The notes under the pieces: model-generated
Told to the model about the DNA's origin: nothing
The model's database searches: none
The model's input: the letters and a program-made list of their open reading frames with translations, nothing else
Translations under genes and position numbers: made by a program
Shown: positions 11,130 to 22,379 of the stretch, piece by piece
Layout of the letters: each line of letters begins with the position of its first letter
Numbering within the stretch: position 1 is the first letter of the stretch
Source: Coccinella septempunctata
Taxonomy: Eukaryota > Arthropoda > Insecta > Coleoptera > Coccinellidae
NCBI RefSeq assembly: GCF_907165205.1
Contig: NC_058192.1
Span: forward strand, 33,260,001-33,324,000
Reading direction: 5' to 3'
Length of the DNA: 64,000 nt

Positions 11130-14032
11130 GGTATGCTTGATTAAAACAATTATTTCTTAGTTTGGAGATTCAGTTTATAGGGAGCGATACGAAGGCACGT
11201 CTCATACGTTGCGCATCTGGACGGTGAACTGTTACAATATTTAGTCAAAGACGCACCATGTAGATCAGAATCGGCTAATATTTTTTTGAGATCGACTCAA
11301 AAATCACAGGCGACCGACAGTTTGAGCACCCCTACTCTAGGGTATTATCTAGCGTTTTAAGTGTCCCTTAAACGTTTTCGAATGAAACCATAGCAGAGTG
11401 TCACCTAAATAGCCTCGGGTGTCCTTCAAATACAGGGATTGTTGGTCAAAACTGGTATAAAGCCTATGTGTACGTGCAAACTCAAGAAAATTGTAATAAT
11501 TCATTTGGGCAGGAATAAAGTTTTGAGAGAATAATATATATAGAACTCACAATTTTGCATTTTTGTATATTTTATTAAATCTTTCATTCTCGCCCTTACA
11601 TATGTAGTTACATTTAAACAAACATACACTCAGATATAAATAAATTCCTAGGAGGTAGAAAGAAGATTGAACCAAAATAACTGCTGTTATAGGTATTGAG
11701 CAAAGAGGCTGTTCGAAGAGAATATTACAAAATACAATTCAATTGAAGTAATAACATTATTAAGTCAAATTTGGCACAATATGGAGTATCAGAAAATGTA
11801 GTAAAAAATAATATTGATGAAAACTTCATTCACAAGAAACAACAGCAAATGTGTATATGTTAGCACATAAGTTTATGAGGAAATTTTTGATCTAGATCTT
11901 CCCAGTACAATTTTCTCACCCAATTGATCCGTCATTTCTGATCAGCTCAATTTAAGGAACTTCTCGTTAGACAGTGCTCTATAACGAAATATTATTTGTG
12001 AGTTGAATGAATATCTTCCAAAAACAAACGCAATATACAAAAATATAAATGCAAACACATTCTAAAAAAATGATTGATATCGATCAAGGAGAAAAGTAGG
12101 TCAGATTTACTTGATTTTCCTTGCATTGAAATTATTTTTAATGAACATCTATTGAATGAAGTTTCACCTGTAATAATTATCTTCCATAAACTCAAATCTA
12201 TTGACAAACAATAATTTTTAAGATGAAAGAATAGTATTAGAAATTATATTTTGAACGAAATCCAATATCTATATATGTTTCTATTTTGATATTGTTCTTG
12301 ATGGTAATTTACTAGTGGATAACAAACTTGACATATGCAATACTACTTACAGGAAATTTATCAGTTGATTGTTTCGAATTGAGCAATTCAGTTAACTAAG
12401 ATTTTTAACGGGGTTATGTAGATTATATCGCATATACTTAATTAGATTCAACAAGTTCCTGCAAAGACTCTCTTGAAAAAATCTGCAAATCGAAGCTTTT
12501 GTGCGGAAATAATTTATTTTGAGAATAACATACCCATTCCACTTATTACTCAGCTTGCATAAAACATTTTTGAAAACTTCTATCCATGATACTCAAACCA
12601 AACTATATCAACAAGTTTACTTCTCTTAACACGTAAGTTAGGTTATTCCACTTGAAAACAGAATATATATTCCGAAAAATCAATAGAAATCAACTCCTTA
12701 TTCACAAGTTTTCAATAATCTTGCTGCTATGAGGTCATCACATAATGTCAAGGAAAATTTCTTATGGATTTCATTTCCAAGATAAAAACAACATATTATG
12801 CTAATTTACTTACCCCAAAAATACATTTTAGTTTCTATATTGATATATCTAGCACGTATCAAGTATTTCCTAAATATTCGTATGATATTCAATAATAATA
12901 TGAAAATGCTCTAGCGCTTCCATTAATGATTTATTTCTTGATTGTTTCGAATTACGTTAATATTTCTAAAATTTATACATCATCAGAAGAGGGGAAATCA
13001 AAAAAAGAAATATGTTTTTGAGGTATGATCAACAAGTTATGAAATCCATACTTTATTGTGTCATTTCTGAAAAGTTCAAAATCATTATGAGCTTAGATTA
13101 TTCTTCTGAAAAAAGGAGATGTACGACAAAGTATATGTACCTTTGTATTCATAGTGATAACAGAAAAATGATGCGAATAACGAACACTGAACGATAACAA
13201 TTTCACGTTAAAACATATGTTATCTACTTATATGGAGTAACAATTTTTGGATCAGTGAGTAGAATGAACTCATTCTTCCGAAGAAATAATAATTAATAAT
13301 TATTAATTATACGCATGAGTGGAGGAGGATCTACCTGAAAATGTCTTTATGCCCAAACATTTATAAAACATACTTCCAAATGTCGCCAGAATTCATTCAC
13401 ACCAGCTATTATGTAGGTGATATCTTTGAGAACAAATTTTGTAATGATTTCTAATGAAGGATTTAAATAATCACCACAAATATCGAATAAAAGTTCTATA
13501 GATATAAAAACATCGAAATCGAGATTGTAGAACATCTTGCTTGAGCAATAGTAATTAATTATTTGGTTGATATTATTCTCTGAAGAACATTGAGTATCTT
13601 ATGTGGAATTCTTATTTACGTACGTTAACGATTCTGCAAAAAACTTTTCAAACTGGTGCGCAACTAATCGAGTATTTTCTTTTCCTTCTTCCTTCTCTAT
13701 TAAGACCAGCACGCACCTAATTAAACTGCTTATTATATATTTATGTTTCATCGTCGTTATTATTAATATTGATGAGAGAGACTGAAGATCAACATAAAAA
13801 GAATTAAATGTTTCGGATCATAAAATTCGCACTAATCCACTACAGTACTAAAAGTGGAAAATTAAGTACAGCCTAATATTTGTTCAACGTACAGGCTGAA
13901 TCGACAACCCTTTTTCATTTTCCACCATAACTTTTCATTCAGGCTCATCAAAAATATGCATTGATATGACGATTTTTTTCTGGAAACTTCATTGCCGTTT
14001 AGCAGTGTTCGTAAATGTATAAATTAGATCCT
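11130..14032. other. AT-rich spacer without recognisable genes
   Basis: This 2.9-kb block is strongly AT-rich. Short frames of 60-70 codons occur on both strands but none shows a protein motif or splice context. It contains a palindromic AATTAATAATTATTAATT-type stretch near 13288-13310. I see no tRNA, clear TIR or tandem array. It may be intron or intergenic DNA. Confidence 0.6.
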
Positions 14033-14036
14033 TTAG

Positions 14037-14525
14037 ACCAGTTTGCACCAAACGCACTTAGTGTTAATTGTCCCTTAAAATGAACCCTTTACTCAAATTA
14101 CGTTGCACCAACTGTTAAGTGACATTCAAATGGCTAAAACTAGCCTTAAATTTAAGCGCTTCTGTAATTACCACTTAGGTATTCAAGGGCGGGATTCTTA
14201 CCTATAATAATTTGTTGAACTCATAAACTGGCTGCAGAACTGCTGTGGTTTTTCTAATAACGTCAAGTACCTGTTATTTGACAATTCATTTCATTATCAA
14301 TAATAATGCTGATTCAGCAACAAAAAGTTGTCACTCTTTGGTAATAATATAATAGTTTACTTGACACTGACTGACAGGACAATAAAGTTAGGTTAATGAA
14401 ATGACAACGATCATCTTCAACCGGCCAACCAATGAAAAGGCTTTATTGGACTAGAATGAAGTTGCACCAAAATAAAAAACTGAAATATCACTACTCATTT
14501 TAAGAGGGATTGGTGCAAACGGGCC
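14037..14525. mobile_element. MITE with GTTTGCACCAA inverted termini
   Basis: The left end (CCAGTTTGCACCAA) and the right end (TTGGTGCAAACGGG) are inverse complements over about 14 bp, with a further inverted CTTAAAATGA motif inside. TTAG occurs on both flanks (14033-14036, 14526-14529) and may be the target duplication. GTTGCACCAA recurs subterminally at 14103 and 14461. It has no coding capacity, so it is a non-autonomous DNA transposon of uncertain superfamily. Confidence 0.55.
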
Positions 14526-14985
14526 TTAGTCTGTTTTTGAACATCACATCCATATATTCTTCATTTGAATTTTTTTGTGCGCTAATCGGGTATATATATA
14601 TATTCTTTTGAATGTCAGCAATACATTTTAGTTATCAAACAATATAGCATATGTATGAGTTTCAGCAAAGGTTAGTGTAACGGGGTACCATACAATTTGG
14701 AGTATGATACAAGAGCTTAGGGAAAAACCTCAGTAAAAAAACCCTGGCTACCCGTGAGTAGTGTAGTGATGGCAAATATGTTTACAGAATAAGCTTTTAA
14801 TACTGAAGGGCTTCCTTTCCATTGACATGAAAATTTCTTTATCCTCTTTCCATTTCAAAATAATATCTGAAACAAAGAAACAGAGCAGAAAACGAGAAAA
14901 AAATGAATAATAAAGCGTTCATCCAAACTCATTCTAAGACTTGATGATGACTGAAGAAAAAAATAAATAATCATAGGTACATAAC
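14526..14985. other. Spacer, nothing recognised
   Basis: AT-rich sequence with a TA-rich run near 14593-14605. I see no coding, RNA or repeat feature. Confidence 0.5.
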
Positions 14986-15165
14986 CTGTTTTTCAATTGC
15001 ACTGGGAGGAATACCATCTCTGCGTAAAAAATCTTCTGCTGATCTTGGTGGAGGATCACTCTCGTCGTTAGGAATGCCTTCAGTACTCAAATTAATAATA
15101 GCCAAATCTTGCTTTTGACTGGGAGGGTCTTTCGACCAGGTCCAGTCTTCCAAGTGATGATTCTT
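14986..15165 (-). CDS. Possible internal exon of an unknown host gene
   Basis: A minus-strand frame of about 60 codons reads an acidic, proline-rich peptide (EDWTWSKDPPS, NDESDPPPRSAEDFL) unlike the AT-rich noise around it. It ends at CAG followed by GTTATG, a plausible splice donor at 14985. The upstream acceptor is unclear; an AG lies just after a TAG stop near 15165. I do not recognise the protein. It could be an exon of a gene whose other exons lie elsewhere, or chance. Confidence 0.3.
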
Positions 15166-15540
15166 CTATTCTTCAGTTATTCGAGGAACGCTACAGGCCC
15201 CTTATATTGGGGGATCATCTCCCATAGATATACCAGTGGTTATTCAGTAGAAAATTGAAAAAACGGGGAAGAAATTCAAAAAACTTCTGACACCTTATTG
15301 ACAATTTGTCATAGCTAATCGGGTAAGTACACACAACGAAGTGAATCGTTAATACAAGTCGGACATTCGAAATTACAAAAAGTCGATCCTAAGCAACGAG
15401 AGAAGATAATGATGGTTTTTTAATGTTGTTCGGAAACGAAGCGAAACACATCATTTCTACGAAATCAATGAAATTTTCTTTTCAATGCATAATTTTTAAT
15501 GGCCATGGTTTGATGCCTGAAAATTTTAATATAATGGAAA

Positions 15541-15580
15541 ATTAACGGCATACAGACAAGAATTGAATTCTGAAAAATTA
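15541..15580 (-). repeat. Diverged fragment of the 408-bp tRNA-bearing repeat
   Basis: The stretch with GGCATACAGACAAGAATTGA matches 4150-4180 of the insertion in Gypsy-A (GGCATGCAGACAGGAATTGA) with a few substitutions, through TTCTGAAAAA. The tRNA-like part beyond it is no longer convincing. It shows that the 408-bp family is dispersed and old. Confidence 0.5.
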
Positions 15581-16976
15581 AAAACTATCGGATAACGTAG
15601 GCTTTAGAACAGGGAGTGGTACAGTTGGGGAGAAGGTCCAACCCTGGCAACCTTGCCCTACCATATGTTCAGGTAATAACCAGTCCTGAGTAAAACAGAA
15701 TTTTTTTTTTACCAGTGACTTACACGTACTTCAGGACGTAGGTTGAATCGAGCTTCCATTATTAGAAGCTCCTCTAGTCACACCAAAGGATCATCATCTC
15801 ATTTAGAAACAGCCTATGTAATAATGCTAGTAGTACATGTGCAGAAACTGGGTATTTATATTTTGCCATTCATATTGATTTCCCAAAATACTTTTCCTAA
15901 AAACTGATCCTCTTTATTCCTTCATGCTCCAATGGGTTCATGTTCACTCTCAATTATTATGATACCTTTTCATCTGTTCCATAGTGTGACATTGACTTTT
16001 TTCTACTCTCTATTTGCTACTTATTGGAATGTCATGGCGATTTTTTGGCAGTATGTTTTATGTTTCAATACTGGACGTACAAGGTTTATTATTTGATACA
16101 ATATTTTCGTTTCGCAGTTCGCACTTAAAATAAGCAATTTGAAACCCACTCAAAAATATTAGTTTCAAATTCATAGTAATTATTTACCTAATGCGAAAGT
16201 TCGTTATAATGAGTCATAGTGTTGTTTTCCAATCCTTTGATATCTGAATTCACTTGGTGTTCAGATTCGTTTATGACACGATATGGTGTTTTAAGACTGT
16301 GCAAGTGTGTAAAGAAACGAAACACAGAATCGAGTTCCAGGAGGTTCAAAAAAATCAGAAGATTAGTGTTGATTGAAAGTATTATGTATTTCTAATCCGC
16401 CACTACTCGTTTCTACGAGGGACTTACGCGAAGCACTAAGAATGGTTGAGGAGTTTTCTCTGCCCTTGCGCGGGAGAGTGGTAGAGGTAGCCCCTAAACT
16501 ACAGTCTCTTGGCTTCCACACTGGCGACCCTACAACATACATTTTCAATTATATTCATAGGTCAGTTGAACGTACTCAATTTTCAAGATCTGCCGCATGA
16601 GTGAAATTGAATAATACGTCTTAGAAAAGTATGATGTTGATTTATGAATTTTTCTGCAACATCATTTAATTCATTTTTACTCCATTTAGAGAAATCTGAA
16701 TAATCGTACGTACACTTAGAAAATCTGCATATTGTTGGAATCTTTTTTCTATTGCTGAAAAAAATTCTTTTTTCTGTTAATATTTTCAGAATTCTGAGAT
16801 TGCCTTTATAAGAATTGAGAAACTTACACCTTATATTATTTATCATATCAATATTGCTGTTATCGAAAAAATATCTTGTTTTTAATATTTATTGATCAAA
16901 AATTAGTAATTAATATTAATAATAGATTAAATAGGAGAAATAATTTCAGGAAAGTGAGTACGTATGCCAAAAACTT
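15581..16976. other. Mostly unassigned; one GC-richer block at 16380-16560
   Basis: This is AT-rich DNA apart from 16380-16560, which is markedly GC-richer and open on the + strand for about 60 codons (VSTRDLREALRMVEEF), ending before CATAGGTCAGT, a possible donor. On the other strand the same block begins TGTAGGGTCGCCAGTGTGG, which could equally be an LTR end. I cannot decide between an exon and a solo LTR remnant. Confidence 0.3.
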
Positions 16977-17296
16977 TTATTCAGGGTCGTTTGAAATCCA
17001 ATAGACATAAAGCACTACAAGTAATGATGCAAAAGCAAGGGATGCTATAATAGTAAAATGTGAATAAAATTGCGAAAAGACACTGGTTAAGAACTCGATT
17101 TGATTCAAAAAATAATTTCCAAAGAAACCCAACAGCATATATTGTAAGCCGAATGAAATAAATATCAGAATTCGATGCTTACCCCTGAAAAACGAAGTAA
17201 TTTGCTGAATCCTTTATGATAAGTCCACTTAATAATTGATTGATTTCTTCAACATTTCTGTTTTTTCTGACTTGTTTTCGGATTTCAAAATATGTA
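16977..17296 (-). CDS. Candidate 3' part of a small host membrane-protein gene
   Basis: Minus strand. 17184-16977 is open for 69 codons ending in SNDPE and TAA. It reads two strongly hydrophobic segments (ILIFISFGLQYMLLGFF and TIIASLAFASLLVVLYVYW), with AATAAA overlapping the stop. Just upstream, 17296-17185 reads a basic stretch (RKQVRKNRNVEEINQ) in a frame that differs by one base at a CAGGGG run. Either an acceptor (CGTTTTTCAG) begins a terminal exon at 17184, or GGGTAAGC is a donor and the hydrophobic frame is chance. A polypyrimidine-AG lies before 17296. No homologue is recognised. Confidence 0.35.
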
Positions 17297-17406
17297 CTTC
17301 TTAAAAAAAGCTCATGGCTACTTTCCGAAGTTTGGTAATTCGCGCTTCGCCACCTTGTGCACACTAATGCAGCCAATATATAAGAGCCGCTGTCCACCAA
17401 AATTCG

Positions 17407-17640
17407 GTACCGAATTCAGCACTGAAATTTGGATTGTTCACAAATCACATGCGCATGCTATTGATTTGAAATTTAAGTACTGAATTCAGCACTCAAAGAA
17501 GGAATTCGTAAGAATCTCAAGCGTATGGAATTAATATTAAATGTAAGTAGTGAATTCAGCACTTGAAGACGGAATACTTACAAGTCACATGCGCGAGCAG
17601 TTAATATAAAATTTCAGCACTGAATTCAGCATAATGGCAA
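17407..17640. repeat. 70-bp tandem repeat with palindromic core
   Basis: GTACYGAATTCAGCACT-type cores begin at 17407, 17477, 17547 and 17617, exactly 70 bp apart. The core is close to the perfect palindrome GTGCTGAATTCAGCAC. The linkers are diverged but share CACATGCGC and TTAATAT motifs. The array lies between two minus-strand host-like coding stretches, next to a plus-strand TATATAAG near 17378. It could be regulatory or a minisatellite. Confidence 0.75.
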
Positions 17641-17824
17641 GTCGCATGAACTTAGTCGATGATATGGTGGCAATAGTTAACCAGTGTCCGCTCAGAAGCT
17701 TGATACATATCACTTATGACTATCAAGAATGCATGTTAAGGAAGTGTGTATTGTGTTTATATAGAAAAAAAATATATATGATTTGGTGTTGTGATTAATT
17801 TTCATGTCATTTCCAATAAAACAT

Positions 17825-17830
17825 TTTATT
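17825..17830 (-). terminator. Polyadenylation signal AATAAA
   Basis: AATAAA on the minus strand lies 4 nt after the stop codon of the terminal exon at 17835-18321, implying a very short 3' UTR. Confidence 0.55.
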
Positions 17831-17834
17831 CAAT

Positions 17835-18321
17835 TCATTCTTCGAATGGCGTTTCCATCGGCAAGTCAGGTGAAGATGATATAATGCTTCCTCTTCTGTC
17901 AGGTGCATAGTGCTGTGTGTTTTCAGACTTTCCCGACAGATAGCACTCTATGCAAGTTGGACTTTCACTGGTTAATATTTTGGCCGAGTTCTTCAGAGAA
18001 GACTTCAATTTTCTTGGGCTTTTTTTCTGGATGTCCCAATGATTCAGACCTCCATCTTTAGAACGTCGACTGAATTTAGGGCTGAAGTTATTAGGACCTT
18101 CCTTTTTGATACGATTTGGACTTCTTACTATCGGAGACTTTTTTGGGGATGGGTTTGAGGATATTGGCACATCGGAAATCATGTCCAATTCAATTATTTT
18201 CTTGTTGATCTGCTTACCTAATTCATCTGTCTTAACAGGCTGAAAGTCTTCAGGATTATGAGAGGATTGGATCAATTTCGCTTGACTTCCGGTGCTCCCT
18301 GCTGACAAAGTTGAGGTAGTG
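17835..18321 (-). CDS. Terminal coding exon of an unknown host gene
   Basis: A minus-strand frame of 162 codons opens right after TTATTCTTTCAG, a good splice acceptor (exon begins at 18321, phase 2), and closes with TGA at 17837-17835, followed by AATAAA. The peptide is hydrophilic and low complexity, rich in S, P and K, with SP-rich pieces (SNPSPKKSPIVRSPNR, KKSPRKLKSSLK) typical of disordered, phosphorylated C-termini. There is no transposon motif. Upstream exons were not found; they would lie at higher coordinates, possibly beyond the transposons. The function is unknown. Confidence 0.6.
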
Positions 18322-18393
18322 CTGAAAGAATAATAAAAAACGTTTTGTGAAAATATTTGAAAAATATAATAAATTCATGGTGAAACTGCATAA

Positions 18394-18930
18394 TTGCATG
18401 AGGAAGATGTTCTTTTTATCGATAGCTTGGAAATTAAGATTGATAATAATGATATTATGTTTACATTGAATTCTGGTGCTGAATGCAACATCATTTCAAC
18501 AGAGGTTCACTTCAAACTAGGATCAGTAGAAGAAATATCAAATGCAAGGGTATCTATCACTGATGGCGTTCGCTAAAAAAATGGTGATGGCGAGAGGATC
18601 TGCCTTATAAGGGGTCAATATCATAAAATACTATTTTATGTTGTAGATAATGCTGACACACCAATACTAAAATTGCAAAGTTGTTTAAATTTGAATCTGA
18701 TCAAGTACATTATTATTCACCTTATTTATTCGATCAAAGAATTAAAATTTAAGGATAAAGCTCAAGTAGTTAATTCTTTTATGGAGGTTTTCAATAAATT
18801 GGTTGATATTCCTGCTGAAACTCGTCACTTGAAACTGAAGGAAAACGCCATTAGATTACATGATGAATCTTCAAAATTATGCACTTTTCCGAAACCTGTT
18901 AAACCATATTCTCCATCAGGAAAAAACTTT
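18394..18930 (+). pseudogene. Gypsy-type protease and RT-leader remnant
   Basis: The frame contains LNSGAECNIIS, a decayed retropepsin active site (D lost to N), then a TAA at 18574-18576. The same region continues into a second frame with HLKLKENAIRLHD followed by FPKPVK, the segment that precedes the RT in Gypsy elements. It is short, broken and without neighbours of the same element, so it is an old remnant. Confidence 0.5.
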
Positions 18931-19149
18931 GACCTCACATCTCCGCCACTCCCAATTCTCAAGTGGTTGGGGTTCAGGAATGTCACCCGTAGGGACCTTT
19001 GCAGAAATTTTCAGATTCACTGTAACTGCCTAGACGTGCATGTCACGTTGTTTCAGCTTAGAAAAAATAGCAATAGATAAAGTTGTTAAGAATCACTGTG
19101 CTTTTATTCAAAACAAAAGGAGACGTGTTCAGGATAGCCAGTGGCTGAA

Positions 19150-19790
19150 TACACACCCCTTAACAACTCCCTTTGGAAGATACACATTCTTTCGTATTGC
19201 AACACTGCATAGCGGAAACTGATATTCTTCGGTTGCGGCTGTCCAAGTTGCACACATTTTTAGCTCCGATTAAGGAGCCTTGGATTAGGGAAGGCGAGGT
19301 GAGGGGCCTCTCCTTCAAAGGTGGTATGCTGTTCTGCTCTCCCAAGGATACTAATCCGAGGGCGTGTATACTTGCTTCCACTGATTAAAGGGCTCAATTA
19401 CTAACAAGTTTCTGTTTCAGAGATCCGGTAGGGCTTCAGATTCTAGACTGTAGAGGACCGCTGAAGAATTTAGTGGTATGTTCGGCACACCTTCTCTACG
19501 ACTCCCCGAACCCACCGCCATCAAGGGAATTGGAGGAGCTGGTTAAATTATGTTAACAGAAAAGATGGCCCTTGCTCGTTGTGTGTAAAGCTAATGCCCA
19601 CCACATTATATGGGGTAGCACTGGGGGTCAACCCGAGGGGTGAGGCTTTCTGTACCCAACAAGTGATGATGAGCCCTTCGAGTAGAAGGGAGGTGCTACT
19701 TTGTGTAGCAGGTCCATCGCTGACTTCATAGAGAATTGGCGTTTAGCAACGGAAGCTGTGTGTGGATATTTCAAAGTTTGGATATAAAGG
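19150..19790 (+). pseudogene. Endonuclease fragment of an RNase H-bearing (I/R1-like) LINE
   Basis: Plus strand, in several frames: IKEPWIREGEVRGLSFKGG, then NPRACIL, then CSAHLLYDSP with PPPSRELEEL, then ANAHHIIWGS. These are consecutive motifs of the AP-like endonuclease of I/R1-type LINEs. Stop codons and frame changes break it. Because it is on the opposite strand to the RNase H piece at 20151-21426, it comes from a different insertion of the same kind of LINE. Confidence 0.6.
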
Positions 19791-19857
19791 TGATTCTGTT
19801 CAGGAGACAGAACGAACCTTTTAGAAGTCTGTAAAAGTTCTTTTTTATTGATAATAA

Positions 19858-20150
19858 GACAAATAATAATAATACTTTATTCATCCTGTCAGACAATTGT
19901 ACATGTATAGGACAAGTTAGAGAAAAAAAAAAACAAAATCGAAATAGAAAACTACTCACAAGAATCAGAAAAATATTCAGCAACAGAATAATAACATCTA
20001 CTAACTAAAATAACTTTAACTGCTTTTTTGAATTCATTCAACTTAAGACTTCGCAATGATTAAAGTAGGTGATTAGAAAGTTTGGTGAACTTATTTTCGT
20101 TTTCTTTGGTATAGATCAAACATTTGAGAATGAAAATCCAGGCTAGGGTA
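19858..20150 (-). pseudogene. LINE-A 3' end (C-terminal RT tail)
   Basis: Minus strand: a (TTA)n-type tail at 19866-19880, then a broken frame reading FTKLSNHLL and LNEFKKAVKVILVSRCYYS, the C-terminal tail of CR1/Jockey-like LINEs. A similar tail occurs at 54870-55030. It is separated from its RT (21427-21840) by the inserted LINE at 20151-21426. Confidence 0.5.
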
Positions 20151-21426
20151 CTGATTACCGATTACTGATTACTGGGTGTGTTGGAAGGATAAACCAAACC
20201 TGCCACTAGAGCGAGCAAGCGGTCTATTGTAACACACAGGCAAGCTCATAGAGCTAGATCTCTCCCTCCAGTCCCATCCTGTCCAAAAAGGTGATGATGT
20301 CGGAGGGGGAGTGATTCTTGATTTCCTCTAAGATCATCTTCGGAGAATCAAATACTCCATGTCTAACCCTCTCTGCCGCCGGGCAGTCACAGAGGATATG
20401 CTCAATTGTTTCGTCCTCCTCTGCAGAGCGGGTCATTGACGATGCTAAGCTTTTTAGGGTGGGCTCTGAGTCTACAGTGTCCTGTGAAAGCCGCCATAAT
20501 TGATCTCATCTTTCTTCTAGAAAATCCTAGCCAACGAATGGTGTATGAGCTGGGAGGCACTGAAATAGCCCTATGCGAGTGACGCATTCCAGGACGGTTG
20601 CGCCAGTACTCCAGGACCTTTTGCCTTATCCAGCTGTTGTTTCGGTCCCTGATTAAGGAATTGGAAATTCCTATGCTGGGTTCCAGGCCAATAAGCGTTG
20701 ATGTTGCGCCTTCTCTCGCTAGAGCATCCGATGCATCGTTGCCCCTGAAGCCAGAGTGTCCAGGTACCCAAATCAGTTGCGGTCTGTTTGAACTTCCTAG
20801 TTTGGAGAGTTTAGATCTGCATTGAAATACCTGTGCCGAGTTGCATTTGTCTGCCGCGAGAGATTTAACCGCAGCTTGACTATCCGTTAGGATTTTTATC
20901 GCACAACCAATGTTAAGCAAATGGCTTGCGCACAGATCAATGGCGAAGATTTCTGCCTGAAAATCTGTCGCCGACTTTCTCAGACTGGCACTGAGTTCAG
21001 TCAGCGGTCTACGACTGTAGACTCCGGCTGCAGATCCCTGACTGGCTCTGGAGCCATCAGTAAACCAGCAAGGTCCTTGTAGATAGAATTCCTTGTGACG
21101 GAGCCATTTGTCTCTGCTTGGAATCAGAGAACTGAAGGTTCCACCCGTGCTGGTTCTAGTGATTATCTGATCAGTTCTTATGCCCATCATATCGTCTGTC
21201 TCCAGTTGGACTGAAAGACGACTGGGCACGAAAGTGAGTTCGTCAGGCTCATATGCGGTAAGGTAGTGCAGCCTGTGGGTTGCTAGTCTTGCCTCTCCCT
21301 GGACAAAAATGTGAAGGGGAGGGATGTCTAATAGCATCTCCATGGACGCAGTTGGAGTCTACCTCTCAAGTCTTTCCACAAATCCTTTGGCAGGCCCATA
21401 GGGAGTGCCTGGCTTTGTGGATGTGG
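20151..21426 (-). mobile_element. 5'-truncated I/R1-like LINE with RNase H, inserted in LINE-A
   Basis: Flanked by AGGCTAGGGTA (20140-20150) and AGGCCAGGGTA (21427-21437), an 11-bp target duplication with one mismatch. The 3' end in LINE orientation carries CAGTAAT-like repeats instead of poly(A). Its protein is about 90% like the copy at 37313-38378. A TAG at 21359-21361 and a frame change near 20430 break it. Confidence 0.75.
20254..21360 (-). pseudogene. RNase H domain and zinc-finger tail of I/R1-like LINE
   Basis: The protein contains CWFTDGSR (first catalytic D), AEIFAIDLCA (E), ILTDSQAAVKSL (D) and WVPGHSGFRGNDASD (H and D), the full RNase H set. It is followed by HCRLRAHPKKL and, after a frameshift near 20430, by the ETIEHILCDCPAAERVR zinc-binding tail. 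It would degrade RNA in the RNA-DNA hybrid during target-primed reverse transcription. Confidence 0.7.
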
Positions 21427-21840
21427 AGGCCAGGGTAAGGAGGCCATTTTCAATTAAAACCGGTCTACAGGAGGACCTAGGCTCCACATTAAATATCATA
21501 CGCAAGATCTTCTTCTGTATAACAAAAACTCTGCCAACGTTACCCCAGAGTAGGATATTGTATGATAGGTGACTGTACAGCAAACTGTAGTATATGTTGA
21601 GGACGGAACGCAATGGAAGTGAATTCCGAACTCTACTCAAAGTAAAGTAAGAGCGATTGAGTTTTTTACAGACAGAATCGATATGTGTGCTCCACTTCAA
21701 GTTGGAATCGATCTGGACACCCAGGAAGATTCTGATCAACTTATAATATTGAAAGACTTTTTTTCCTTGTCTGAAGAAAGCAGCAATCGAGATTTCATAG
21801 TAAAATATTGTAAATAAAATTTTTTTTAACAAGTTAAATG
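21427..21840 (-). pseudogene. LINE-A RT C-terminal domain
   Basis: The minus-strand frame reads FLGVQIDSNLKWSTHID, LYSHLSYNILLWGN and QKKILRMIFNV, standard CR1/Jockey-like RT thumb motifs. It stops at the duplicated target site where the RNase H LINE was inserted. The expected downstream protein reappears at 19858-20150. Confidence 0.65.
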
Positions 21841-21881
21841 CAAATTATTTTCCGGTAAATGATTCTGTTGATAAAGACCGA

Positions 21882-22345
21882 CAGTTCATTTTCAGTATCA
21901 TTTATAAGACGCTCCGTTGCACTTAACGCGCGAATGTTTAGGACGCTGACTGACGGTCTTGGAGTTGAAGATGCAGCTGACATCATTCATTCGTTTTGAG
22001 GTATAAACAGTCATATCTGTGAAATTCATGCGGTATCAAATGACTTTGTTTTTTTTAAGTTTGGTCGAGTACATACACGCGGCTGACGTGTAATCCACCA
22101 TCGTTTATGCAGCTGACGGTTATTCTCCCATTCGGAATGATTTGAACAATCAATATTACGGATTATGGTGCGGTACCGAATCACTTGAAAACTTTTTTTT
22201 TCGGCAACTTTGACACGTCGCCAGCATTAGCCCCACTATTGGCGCGGCGACTGACGTTCACTTGCTACTTTCGTGATACTTGAACATCAATCTACCCCCA
22301 AAATGAATTTCATGCGGTATCAAATCACTAAAGAAATAGTACGCT
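21882..22345 (+). repeat. Array of ~140-bp diverged tandem repeats (locus 1)
   Basis: The motif ATGCGGTATCAAATSACT, or a variant, begins at about 22028, 22167 and 22310, spaced about 141 bp. Each unit also has a T-run and one or two CTGACG motifs. The same repeat, inverted, occurs at 54430-54690. It has no coding content. Confidence 0.6.
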
Positions 22346-22379
22346 ACCTCATATACTATAAAGCTTCCTACCAGGCATA

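Noticed and set aside
17407..17640. CRISPR-like regular spacing
   Set aside because: Period is regular but only the core is conserved, spacers are related to each other, and the DNA is clearly eukaryotic.
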